A DNA stretch of 64,000 nucleotides. Source: Chitinophagales bacterium. GTDB taxonomy: Bacteria > Bacteroidota > Bacteroidia > Chitinophagales > Chitinophagaceae. Positions 36,501 through 44,479 of the stretch are shown here, in pieces. The notes under the pieces are model-generated. The model had not been told where the DNA came from. It did not search any database and saw nothing but the letters and a program-made list of their open reading frames with translations. Location: NCBI GenBank assembly GCA_017303835.1, contig JAFLBI010000002.1:248001-312000 (forward strand), read 5' to 3'. The stretch's first letter is position 1; every line of letters begins with the position of its first letter. The translations under genes and the position numbers were made by a program.

Positions 36501-37682
36501 TTAGCGTATGAATGGGTACTGCCCTTGAAACCAACTAGCTCGGTCTTTAACACCTTCATAGAAGAAATACACTTCTCCTTTGAAACCATTGTTGCGATTA
36601 CTCTGAACCATCTGAGAAAGAAATCCATCTGTTGCGGTGTAAGTGCCTGAGCGTAATAATACTCCGGGATAAAGTGGAATAGTCGTACTTCTATGATAAG
36701 ACTTTTGTTGCAATAGCGAAGCATTGTAAGCGGCAATATCATAGCGATAACACTGTGGAATAACAGCATCCACCCAGCCACTATCTACCCATGTTGGCCA
36801 ATCTTGTAAATACTCATCACGGCCCCAAGGGAATGGACTTGGTGACATCGTTAGCATAATTGACGGCTTCAATGCTTTTACTTCATTGCGTAAACGTTTC
36901 ATAAATTGATTCAACTTACGTACCCGCCAGTTGATCCAATTGCTTTCTGCAGGATTAGGTGGTGGAGATGCACCTGCATTTTCGCTTTGATAAAGGCTAA
37001 CTGTATAGGCATCATACCCGCCTGTGCTAGGCATCGCGGGAAGTCGATCATCGCCTTGAACGCCATCTACGCCGTAATTAGTGATAACTTCCTTAAATAG
37101 GTCAATCATGAATTGCTGTACTTCAGGATGCAATCCGTTCAACCAATCAAATCCATTCTTCACTAAAAGATTACCGCCTTGATCTCTGCCAGCCCAAGTT
37201 GGTTTAGCGGCAACAATTGCCCCTCCATTAGCAGAATAAGAGGAAGAGAATCCATATTCAAACCACGCATGCACTTTTAGTCCTTGCGCCTTGGCCTCAT
37301 CTACACATTCTTTCAAAGGATCTCTGCCAACATATCTTTCGAGTTGTCCCCTTCCAATCAGGTTTTGCATTACTGTACTTGGGTATATGGTACGTGCATT
37401 GTTATAGACAACTATAAAGAGATGGTTAATACCCGCAGCTTTACAGTTGGTTACCATCGTCTTAATGTTCTCTTTGCTATCTAGAGCCGTACTAGCTGTT
37501 GTGGTTACCCAAACCCCACGCATGGCATTTGGGTCCCAAACTGGTGTTGGGGTAGGCGAAGGTGTGGGCGTTGAACCGCTCCCATCGGGTTTCTTTGAGC
37601 AGGCAAATAGTGCCGGAGTGGTAATTAGAATAAACAACAGCAGTTTGGCCAGTGAATGGCGTAAAGCGATTGAGGCAGGCAT
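36501..37682 (-). CDS. GHL10-type (DUF187/PF02638) glycosidase lipoprotein
   Basis: 393 aa. Lipoprotein signal (LITTPALFACSKKPDGS, Cys 28) and a Pro/Thr linker (STPTPSPTPTPVWDP), then a TIM-barrel glycosidase: MRGVWVTTTASTALDSKENI, DGVQGDDRLPAMPSTGGYDA and a WVDSGWVDAVIPQCYRYD block. The same blocks occur in the paralogue at 40670. GHL10 members such as YngK are poorly characterised; some act on complex bacterial glycans. Surface or periplasmic lipoprotein. Cotranscribed with GH92. Confidence 0.88.
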   Translation of the reverse strand: MPASIALRHSLAKLLLFILITTPALFACSKKPDGSGSTPTPSPTPTPVWDPNAMRGVWVTTTASTALDSKENIKTMVTNCKAAGINHLFIVVYNNARTIYPSTVMQNLIGRGQLERYVGRDPLKECVDEAKAQGLKVHAWFEYGFSSSYSANGGAIVAAKPTWAGRDQGGNLLVKNGFDWLNGLHPEVQQFMIDLFKEVITNYGVDGVQGDDRLPAMPSTGGYDAYTVSLYQSENAGASPPPNPAESNWINWRVRKLNQFMKRLRNEVKALKPSIMLTMSPSPFPWGRDEYLQDWPTWVDSGWVDAVIPQCYRYDIAAYNASLLQQKSYHRSTTIPLYPGVLLRSGTYTATDGFLSQMVQSNRNNGFKGEVYFFYEGVKDRASWFQGQYPFIR

Positions 37683-37781
37683 CGGTAAATATTTACTAAG
37701 GCAACTTAATTAAAAAAATTATAAATTAGAGATTAGTTATTAAAAAAATTAATTAAATACCTTCATCATCTAATTCTAACG
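37683..37781. promoter_or_regulatory. Very AT-rich divergent promoter region between GHL10 and MFS genes
   Basis: 99 bases with the word TTAAAAAAATTA at 37710-37721 and 37740-37751. No perfect TTTG/TANNTTTG promoter was found; a related AT word lies before the epimerase start at 24836. This could be an operator for the ROK regulator, but low complexity makes chance likely. Confidence 0.35.
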
Positions 37782-39065
37782 ATGCCAATAGATAAGCCAA
37801 CTACTGCCAGAAATCCATTTTATTGGATCCCAACAACTTGGTTTGCCATGGGCCTTCCATTTGTAGCCTTATCCGCTGCAAGTTCCATCATGTACAAGAA
37901 TCTGGGTGTCTCCGATGGGCAAATAGCGTTTTGGACATCCCTGATCATGATGCCTTGGACCATTAAACCCTTATGGGGACCTTTCTTAGAAATGTTCAAG
38001 ACTAGAAAGTTCTTTGTCTATATCACGCAAATGCTTACCGGTATTTTGTTTTTTCTGGTAGGACTATCACTCCAGTTGGATCATTTTTTCTCAGCATCCA
38101 TTGCTATACTGGCTTTGATTGCTTTTAGCGGTGCTACGCACGATACAGCTGCAGATGGTGTTTACTTGAATGAACTTACAGCCAAGCAACAAGCCCGATA
38201 TGTAGGCTGGCAGGGTGCATTTTATAATATCGCGAAAGTGATGAGTGGAGGTGTCCTAGTGTATTTTGCCGGTGAGCTGGAAAAGCAAATGGGTATTGCA
38301 TCAGCATGGTTGATTGTAATGATGTGTTATGGTGGAATCATGTTGGTGTTAGGCGTATACAATATGCGTATGCTTCCTCAATCGGCACAGCGTAGTGAAG
38401 TGCATGGTTTTGCAGAAGGCGTGGCAACTTTAAAAGATGTGATCATTACGTTCTTTCAAAAAAAATATATCTGGGCTGGCTTGACTTTCATTGTGTTTTA
38501 TCGTTTTGCAGAAGGACAAGCCATTAAGATTACGCCATTGTTTTTTAAAGCTGCGAGAGAAGATGGTGGATTGGGGTTAAGCACTTCAGAAATAGGTCTG
38601 CTCTATGGTGTGTTTGGTGCTATTGCTTTTGTGTTAGGCTCCATTGCTGCTGGTTATTTTGTGTCCAATAAGGGGCTTACGCGAAGAACCTTGCTCATGC
38701 TTTGTACCATCTTTAATGTGCCTTTTGCAGCTTATGCTTATCTCGCGATTACTGTTCCAGAAAACCTTAACATTATTGCCGCTGCAGTTGCAATAGAATA
38801 TTTTGGTTATGGTTTTGGTTTTGTTGGACTCATCTTATTCATTATGCAGCAAATTGCTCCGGGCAAATACAAAATGGCGCACTACGCTTTTGGTAGTGGC
38901 TTAATGAATCTGGGTTTTATGCTGCCGTCTATGGTAAGTGGTTATGTGAGCGATTATCTGGGGTATAAGGAGTTTTTCATTTGGGTGCTGGTGTCAACCA
39001 TCCCCGCATTTTTGATTACATGGCTGGTGCCTTTGAAGCCAGTTGACAATACTGCTGAAGCATGA
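37782..39065 (+). CDS. MFS transporter, AmpG-like
   Basis: 427 aa with twelve membrane helices. It begins NPFYWIPTTWFAMGLPFVAL and has MMPWTIKPLWGPFLEMFKTR (first cytoplasmic loop), GATHDTAADGVYLNE and a long central loop. The first-loop motif KPLWGPFLE fits the AmpG/PAT group of sugar and muropeptide importers. It probably brings the trimmed sugar product across the inner membrane. The TGA overlaps the next ATG as ATGA, so the following SGNH gene is translationally coupled. Confidence 0.85.
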   Translation: MPIDKPTTARNPFYWIPTTWFAMGLPFVALSAASSIMYKNLGVSDGQIAFWTSLIMMPWTIKPLWGPFLEMFKTRKFFVYITQMLTGILFFLVGLSLQLDHFFSASIAILALIAFSGATHDTAADGVYLNELTAKQQARYVGWQGAFYNIAKVMSGGVLVYFAGELEKQMGIASAWLIVMMCYGGIMLVLGVYNMRMLPQSAQRSEVHGFAEGVATLKDVIITFFQKKYIWAGLTFIVFYRFAEGQAIKITPLFFKAAREDGGLGLSTSEIGLLYGVFGAIAFVLGSIAAGYFVSNKGLTRRTLLMLCTIFNVPFAAYAYLAITVPENLNIIAAAVAIEYFGYGFGFVGLILFIMQQIAPGKYKMAHYAFGSGLMNLGFMLPSMVSGYVSDYLGYKEFFIWVLVSTIPAFLITWLVPLKPVDNTAEA

Positions 39066-39733
39066 GAAAGTTATTTGGTATAGTCATCGTTTTATTATTG
39101 GCATATGCTTCCATGCATGCACAACAAATAGATACTAGTTATCGGTCTACTTACTATGGACAAAAAGTTTCTTTGTTCAGGTTATTACCTGATACCAAAG
39201 GAGAGATAATTTTTTTAGGAAATAGCATAACAGATATTGGTGAGTGGGCAGAGATATGGCAGAATCCAAAAGTGAAGAACAGAGGCATTAGTGGCGACAA
39301 TACTTTTGGTGTACTAGCGCGATTGGATGAAGTGGTTTCGTCTAAGCCTGAAATAGTATTCCTCATGATTGGTATTAACGATATCGCTAGAAATACGCCG
39401 GATAGCCTCATTGTTGGAAATATCATTAAGATAGTTGAAACGATTAAAGCTGCATCGCCTAAGACAAAGCTGATAATGCAAAGTATCTTACCAACTAATG
39501 ATGCGTTTACAGAATTTAAAAGACATCAAAATAAGGATGGGCATATCCGAACAGTCAATTCAGCCTTGCGTGACTATTGTCAGCAACGCCAATTGGTCTT
39601 TGTAGATTTATATCCGCTGTTCTTGAATGGCTCTGGCAAGTTGGATGAGCGTTATACCAACGATGGGTTACATATTAATGGTGCGGGCTATATGCTTTGG
39701 CGCGATGCCCTGCGCAAACTGAAACTATTGTAG
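39062..39733 (+). CDS. GDSL/SGNH esterase
   Basis: 223 aa: signal peptide (IVIVLLLAYASMHAQ), then the SGNH blocks IIFLGNSITDIGEW (catalytic Ser), KNRGISGDNTFGVLARLDEV (Gly block), LMIGINDIARNTP (Asn block) and DGLHINGAGYMLW (Asp/His). These enzymes remove acetyl or acyl groups from sugars. Overlaps the MFS stop (ATGA) and lies one base before the DUF4434 ATG. Periplasmic deacylation of the imported glycan is likely. Confidence 0.9.
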   Translation: MRKLFGIVIVLLLAYASMHAQQIDTSYRSTYYGQKVSLFRLLPDTKGEIIFLGNSITDIGEWAEIWQNPKVKNRGISGDNTFGVLARLDEVVSSKPEIVFLMIGINDIARNTPDSLIVGNIIKIVETIKAASPKTKLIMQSILPTNDAFTEFKRHQNKDGHIRTVNSALRDYCQQRQLVFVDLYPLFLNGSGKLDERYTNDGLHINGAGYMLWRDALRKLKLL

Positions 39734-39734
39734 T

Positions 39735-40670
39735 ATGCTAATTACAGGCACTTTTATTGACGAGATTAGTCATGATATTCCACACCAGAACTGGGGTGAA
39801 ACAGAATGGGCGAAAGACTTTCAGCACATGAGAGCTATGGGTATTGATACAGTGATTATCATTCGCTGTGGCTATCGACGATTCATCACATATCCCTCAG
39901 ATTACCTCATGCAGCAACATGGCTGTTATCGTCCGCCGGTTGATTTAGTTGATTTGTTTTTGCGCTTAGCAGAAGAAAATGAGATGAAACTCTATGTGGG
40001 CTTGTATGATAGTGGGGTGTATTGGGATACAGGTAATATGCTGCATGAATGGGCATTGAACAAGTTTGTAATTGAAGAATTATGGCAGCGTTATGGGCAT
40101 CGAAAAGCATTTCAGGGTTGGTATCTGAGCACAGAGATTAGCAGAAAAACCAAAGGAGCGATAGAGACTTTTAGCAATATGGGTACAATGTGTAAACAAA
40201 TTAGTAACCAGTTGCCTGTTTTAATCTCTCCATGGATTGATGGTAAGAAAGCTGTGATGGCGGCATCCGGTACTTTAACCAAAGCCGATGCGGTGTCTTT
40301 GCGAGAGCATGAGCAAGAGTGGAATGAAATTTTTGCAGGTATTCATCAGTCGATAGATGCTGTTGCCTTTCAAGATGGTCATATCGATTTTTATGAATTG
40401 GAAGATTTCTTCCGTGTCAACAAACAACTTGCAGACAAGTATCAACTGCAATGCTGGACAAATGCTGAAAGCTTTGATAGGGACATGCCCATTAAATTCC
40501 TGCCTATCAAATTTGAAAAGTTAAAACTGAAGCTGGAAGCTGCGGGACGAGCTGGTTATGATAAAGCCATCACATTTGAGTTCTCACATTTTATGAGTCC
40601 GCAATCTGCGTATATACAAGCACATCATTTGTATAATCGATACAACGAATACAAGCAATCATGGAAGTAA
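39735..40670 (+). CDS. DUF4434 family protein, TIM-barrel glycosidase-like
   Basis: 311 aa without signal peptide. It begins MLITGTFIDEISHDIPHQNW and has GIDTVIIIRCGYRRF, FQGWYLSTEISRK, VLISPWIDGKKAVM and AVAFQDGHIDFYELEDF, the DUF4434 layout of a barrel with carboxylates at strand ends. Similar proteins occur with polysaccharide genes, with no defined activity. Its TAA overlaps the next ATG (TAATG). The lack of a leader suggests a cytoplasmic location, unusual beside exported enzymes. Confidence 0.85.
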   Translation: MLITGTFIDEISHDIPHQNWGETEWAKDFQHMRAMGIDTVIIIRCGYRRFITYPSDYLMQQHGCYRPPVDLVDLFLRLAEENEMKLYVGLYDSGVYWDTGNMLHEWALNKFVIEELWQRYGHRKAFQGWYLSTEISRKTKGAIETFSNMGTMCKQISNQLPVLISPWIDGKKAVMAASGTLTKADAVSLREHEQEWNEIFAGIHQSIDAVAFQDGHIDFYELEDFFRVNKQLADKYQLQCWTNAESFDRDMPIKFLPIKFEKLKLKLEAAGRAGYDKAITFEFSHFMSPQSAYIQAHHLYNRYNEYKQSWK

Positions 40671-41752
40671 TGAAGAAGATTAGTTTGCTCTTCTTGAGTA
40701 CAATATGCTTTTTGTTCGCACAAGCACAACAAACAGTAGTTAGGGGTACCTGGATCACTAATGTGGCCAGTGATGCGATGGTTTCTTCTGAAAAAGTACG
40801 AGAGACAGTTGGACATTGCAAGCGCAATGGGCTAACTGACATATTTGTGGTGGTATGGAATAGAGGCTTCACAATGTATCCTAGTAAAGTGGTGAAGCAA
40901 TATATCGGTGTTGCACAGGATCCAGTCTATAATGGATTCGATCCATTAAAAGCATTCGTAGAAGAAGGGCACGCAGCTGGTTTGCGTGTGCATGCATGGT
41001 TCGAGTTTGGGTTTTCATATGCCTATCAGGATAGCAGTGATAGAAGTTGGTTGAAGCGCTATCCACATTGGGTAGGAAGAGATGCGCAAGGAAAGCTGTT
41101 GAAAAAGAATGGTTTTTATTGGTGGAATGCTTTACATCCGGAAGTGCAGCAGTTTATGCGATTGCTTGTAACGGAAGTAGTGAAACATTATGCAGTAGAT
41201 GGTATTCAAGGTGATGATCGTTTGCCAGCTATGCCTGCTGAAGGTGGGTATGATGCATATACAAAATCACTGTACGCAAAAGCAAACAATGGTCAAGCAC
41301 CACCTAGTAATCCGCGTGAGCCCAAGTGGTTGCAGTGGAAAGCTGATCAGTTAAGTGCATTTGGTAAATCGTTGTATCAAGCTGTGAAAAAGGCCAGAAA
41401 AGATTGTCTGGTTACTTGGGCACCTAGTATCTATCCTTGGAGCAAAGAGCAGTATCTGCAAGACTGGCCTAAGTGGATGCGTGAAGGGTATGCTGACTGG
41501 ATCATTCCGCAAGTGTATCGTTACAAACTTGATGCGTATGAACAGACACTGAAAGCAATTGATGGTCAGGTTAGCAAAGAAGAAAAGCGTCGACTCTTTC
41601 CGGGTATTCTTACCTCTCTTGGTGATGGCTATCGTGTGGATACTACTATGTTGAATGGTATGTTCCGCATTAACAGGCAATACGGTTATCAGGGAGAAGT
41701 ACTGTTCTATTATGAAAGCATTAAAGAGACTACATCACCATTATATAAGTAA
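40670..41752 (+). CDS. GHL10-type glycosidase, secreted paralogue
   Basis: 360 aa from ATG 40670, which overlaps the DUF4434 stop. Signal peptide (LLFLSTICFLFAQAQQ), then VVRGTWITNVASDAMVSSEK, GLTDIFVVVWNRGFTMYPSK, DGIQGDDRLPAMPAEGGYDA and WIIPQVYRYKLDAYEQ. The order of blocks matches the lipoprotein at 36501-37682, but this copy has an SPI-type signal and no Pro/Thr linker, so one may be free in the periplasm and the other attached to a membrane. Activity unknown beyond the GHL10 family. Confidence 0.88.
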   Translation: MKKISLLFLSTICFLFAQAQQTVVRGTWITNVASDAMVSSEKVRETVGHCKRNGLTDIFVVVWNRGFTMYPSKVVKQYIGVAQDPVYNGFDPLKAFVEEGHAAGLRVHAWFEFGFSYAYQDSSDRSWLKRYPHWVGRDAQGKLLKKNGFYWWNALHPEVQQFMRLLVTEVVKHYAVDGIQGDDRLPAMPAEGGYDAYTKSLYAKANNGQAPPSNPREPKWLQWKADQLSAFGKSLYQAVKKARKDCLVTWAPSIYPWSKEQYLQDWPKWMREGYADWIIPQVYRYKLDAYEQTLKAIDGQVSKEEKRRLFPGILTSLGDGYRVDTTMLNGMFRINRQYGYQGEVLFYYESIKETTSPLYK

Positions 41753-41756
41753 CGAT

Positions 41757-42773
41757 ATGTTATTGAGAAATCTTGCCATCGCAGTTTGTTTAACGGTTTC
41801 TATTGCTTGCAGTAAAAAAGAAGCGACTTCAACACCTGCGCCAACCAATCCAACCCCTACCCCCGCTGCAACGCGTTTGATTAACCTGCCTGCAGGTTGG
41901 AAGTATGCCAGTCTTTTATCAGCAGCTTTTCCTGCAGGTGTGGAGTTGTACTTCTTTGATACACTTTTTCAGGGTAGAAAAACCAAAGCATTCTGCTTAG
42001 CTTATGACAGTAAACGAAGCAATATTGAGTTTAAACCTGTATTATCAGCTACGGTTAAAAAGCCAAGCGATTTTTATAAAGAAGAAGCAGGTGTCGTATA
42101 TGCTTGTTTGAATGGAGGGTACTTTGGAGGTAATCAATCGTATAGTTTGGTACAGTACAATGGAACGATACAAGCTGCCAATATTAAATCCGTCAGCAGA
42201 AACTTCAATAACGTTAGTACTGCATATTACCCAACAAGGGCTGCGTTTGGTATCACCTCAACCGGTAGTCCTGCTACTGCGTGGATTTATCATGTAGGTG
42301 CTGGTAATAATGATGTGTATGCTTATCCATCTCCATCACCTAATGTGGAGGGTAGTGCGCCACAGCCTGTGCCAACTGAGAATTTTCCAGTAGGTGCTAC
42401 AAGATGGACGGCAACTGCTGCCATAGGAGGTTCGCCAATGTTGGTGAGAAACAGCAATGTGCTGATTTCTGATGCGGCAGAATTGATCAGTATTAACAAC
42501 ACAAGTTCCAGACCTCGAAGTGCTATTGGCTTTAACAGCAATGGAATTGTTTTGATACTGGCTGTGGAAGGCGATAATACCTCCGGCGGTTATGCAGGAC
42601 TAAATTTAACCGAGTTGGCTAATATGATGAAGGAGTTGTCCTGTGTTGAAGCAATCAATTTGGATGGAGGTGGGTCCACCAGTATGGTAGTGGCTAATCA
42701 GTTGTTAGTAAGGCCGGGCGATAATGGTGTGGAGCGTCCGGTCATTAGTGCTATCATTATCAAGCAGAAATAA
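41757..42773 (+). CDS. NAGPA-type phosphodiester glycosidase lipoprotein
   Basis: 338 aa from ATG 41757, chosen because it gives a lipoprotein signal (IAVCLTVSIACSKKEATS, Cys 18) and starts right after the preceding stop. A Pro/Thr linker (STPAPTNPTPTPAATR) leads to the NAGPA domain with GVVYACLNGGYFGGN, TATAAIGGSPMLVRN, SRPRSAIGFNSNGIV and the family signature AINLDGGGSTSMVV. NAGPA cleaves GlcNAc-1-phosphodiesters in animals; bacterial forms may act on phosphodiester-linked sugars. Overlaps the next gene as TAATG. Confidence 0.88.
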   Translation: MLLRNLAIAVCLTVSIACSKKEATSTPAPTNPTPTPAATRLINLPAGWKYASLLSAAFPAGVELYFFDTLFQGRKTKAFCLAYDSKRSNIEFKPVLSATVKKPSDFYKEEAGVVYACLNGGYFGGNQSYSLVQYNGTIQAANIKSVSRNFNNVSTAYYPTRAAFGITSTGSPATAWIYHVGAGNNDVYAYPSPSPNVEGSAPQPVPTENFPVGATRWTATAAIGGSPMLVRNSNVLISDAAELISINNTSSRPRSAIGFNSNGIVLILAVEGDNTSGGYAGLNLTELANMMKELSCVEAINLDGGGSTSMVVANQLLVRPGDNGVERPVISAIIIKQK

Positions 42774-43927
42774 TGCGATTATTGATTCTTTGTTTTTGTT
42801 GTATCGTGTGCAGCGAATTGTCGACTTTACATGCACAAGTCAAAAGCGATTTTACAACCACATTGAATCGTGCTAAAGAAACCAAGCATTTGCGTGCTTT
42901 GGTGGATAGTGTTGTGCAACTGCCGATCGAAGATCGCCATACCGCAGCATGGAAAAGTGCTTGCTGGGCAATGGAGTTGATGTTGTATGCACATGCCCAA
43001 TTTGAAAAGCGTTTGCCGGAGATAGCGGCAGCGATGCCAAACATAGAAGCAAGTTTGCAATGGTCGTTGCTGGAAGCATGGTACACGTTGTATCCCGGTA
43101 AGTCGGCCCAAGTGTTGGTGCAAGTATGGCCTTATGCGCGTTCCAATAAAATCAAAGCTTTATTGTTGCAGCACTACAGAGCCGCAAAGATTGCTTTTGC
43201 AGTACCGGATGGTGATGCGTTTCGTGTATCGCAATATTATCAAGCTTACCTACTTCATCAGCGTCAGTCAAAACCGATATATACAAAAAGAGATATTGAG
43301 CAAATGGATTTGCTAGCTGGTGAGGCTTTACTGGTCAGTGTTCAATATCGTGATAGAAATAAGCCGGGCTTCTTGATGATTAGAGATCATCGCGGTAAAT
43401 GGTTGAAAGATCGGCAGGGTAAATTACTTCGATACACGCAGCTGGCTAGATCAATTACCAATTTACCTTATTATCTAACCAATGGCAATACACCTCAAGG
43501 ATTGTATCGCATAACAGGTACCGATGTTTCTGATAATGCATGGATTGGGCCGACAAAAAATTTGCAAATGGCGATGCCTTTTGAATTACCTGCAACTGTT
43601 CCTTTTTTTCCGGATACCACAGCGTCTGCTTCGCAATATGCACAGTTGCTTGGTAAGCTTCGTGCTGATTCCAGCCTTTGGCAATCTTACTATGCAGGGT
43701 TGATTGGTAGGTCGGAGATTATTGCGCATGGTACCACCATTCCGCCCGAATACTATGCGGGCAAGCTGTATTACCCAAATACCCCTTCATTAGGCTGTTT
43801 ATGCAGTCCCGAGACTTGGGGTGCTTCCGGTGCAAGGCGTCAAAGTGTACAATCAGCTTGGATGGCTAAGTTGGAGGCTTTAGCTGTCAAGCCCAGTTAT
43901 CTGTTGGTAATAGAAATAGTCGATTAG
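42773..43927 (+). CDS. Secreted L,D-transpeptidase-like (YkuD-like) protein
   Basis: 384 aa with signal peptide (ILCFCCIVCSELSTLHAQ) and a helical N-terminal half. The C-terminal half has NLPYYLTNGNTPQGLYRITG, IIAHGTTIPPEYYAG (His 319) and NTPSLGCLCSPETW (Cys 342), arranged like the YkuD catalytic His and SHGC motif, but with Leu in place of the motif His. Murein or glycan chemistry is plausible, but catalysis is uncertain. Last gene of the coupled plus-strand set. Confidence 0.6.
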   Translation: MRLLILCFCCIVCSELSTLHAQVKSDFTTTLNRAKETKHLRALVDSVVQLPIEDRHTAAWKSACWAMELMLYAHAQFEKRLPEIAAAMPNIEASLQWSLLEAWYTLYPGKSAQVLVQVWPYARSNKIKALLLQHYRAAKIAFAVPDGDAFRVSQYYQAYLLHQRQSKPIYTKRDIEQMDLLAGEALLVSVQYRDRNKPGFLMIRDHRGKWLKDRQGKLLRYTQLARSITNLPYYLTNGNTPQGLYRITGTDVSDNAWIGPTKNLQMAMPFELPATVPFFPDTTASASQYAQLLGKLRADSSLWQSYYAGLIGRSEIIAHGTTIPPEYYAGKLYYPNTPSLGCLCSPETWGASGARRQSVQSAWMAKLEALAVKPSYLLVIEIVD

Positions 43928-44115
43928 TCTGAATAGACACATTTTTGCTTATACTAAGCTGAATTAGTTTCTAATATGTTCATAATCAAGCATTAAGAGA
44001 AGTAAGCGCATTTGCTAGATATTGTTTATTAGACAATATTTGCCCTTATATAGCTAATAAATCTGGCTACAAGCGCTAAAGACTTTTATATAGACAAGAA
44101 CGCGTCGATTGCACT
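43928..44115. other. Noncoding AT-rich gap before the tandem repeat
   Basis: No convincing ORF. It contains a small hairpin ATATTGT-TTATTAG-ACAATAT (44019-44039) and the word TATTTGCCCTT at 44037-44047, repeated at 44396-44406 on the far side of the repeat block. Confidence 0.5.
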
Positions 44116-44384
44116 CAAAAGGTTCGAAAAGGGAAAATTTACCGCTACAGAAGAGTCTTCATTTGAAGACTCTTTTTTGTTTCAAAAGGTCTCGGGCCAA
44201 GACGAACAGCGAAGCTGTTGTCTCGGTGCCGATCAAGCGTCGGCATTCAACTCCCGATCCCGCTACAGAAGAGTCTTCAATTGAAGACTCTTTTTTGTTT
44301 TTGAAGGTCTCGGGCCGTGACGAACAGCGAAGCTGTTGTCTTGGTGCCGACCAATCGTCGGCATTCAATTCCCGATCCGGCTAG
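44116..44384 (+). repeat. Structured intergenic repeat, copies B and C in tandem
   Basis: Copy B (about 44116-44266) is nearly identical to copy A at 23180-23330. Copy C (about 44267-44384) follows at the word CGCTACAGAAGAG. Both carry the terminator-like hairpin, the outer TCGGG/CCCGA stem, the ACAGC-GAA-GCTGT hairpin and the TGCCGA...TCGGCA hairpin. In B the seventh pair becomes T-G (GAT CAAGC GTC), which would still pair in RNA. ORFs across this block are spurious. Confidence 0.8.
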
Positions 44385-44441
44385 AGTTGTATAAGTATTT
44401 GCCCTTTTAGTGATGTAATAATTTGTATTCAATGCAAAATC

Positions 44442-44471
44442 AAAGAGACCTTTTTGAATAAAGGTCTCTTT
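44442..44471. terminator. Bidirectional terminator hairpin before the RND operon end
   Basis: AAAGAGACCTTT, loop TTGAAT, AAAGGTCTCTTT: a 12-bp perfect stem between the plus-strand carbohydrate genes and the minus-strand RND gene, which ends at 44480. Probably terminates the RND operon and any readthrough from the left. Confidence 0.75.
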
Positions 44472-44479
44472 GGGGCTAT

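Noticed and set aside
44109-44384. Open frames across the tandem repeat on both strands
   Set aside because: They follow the structured repeat and give low-complexity, repeat-derived peptides with no family signal.
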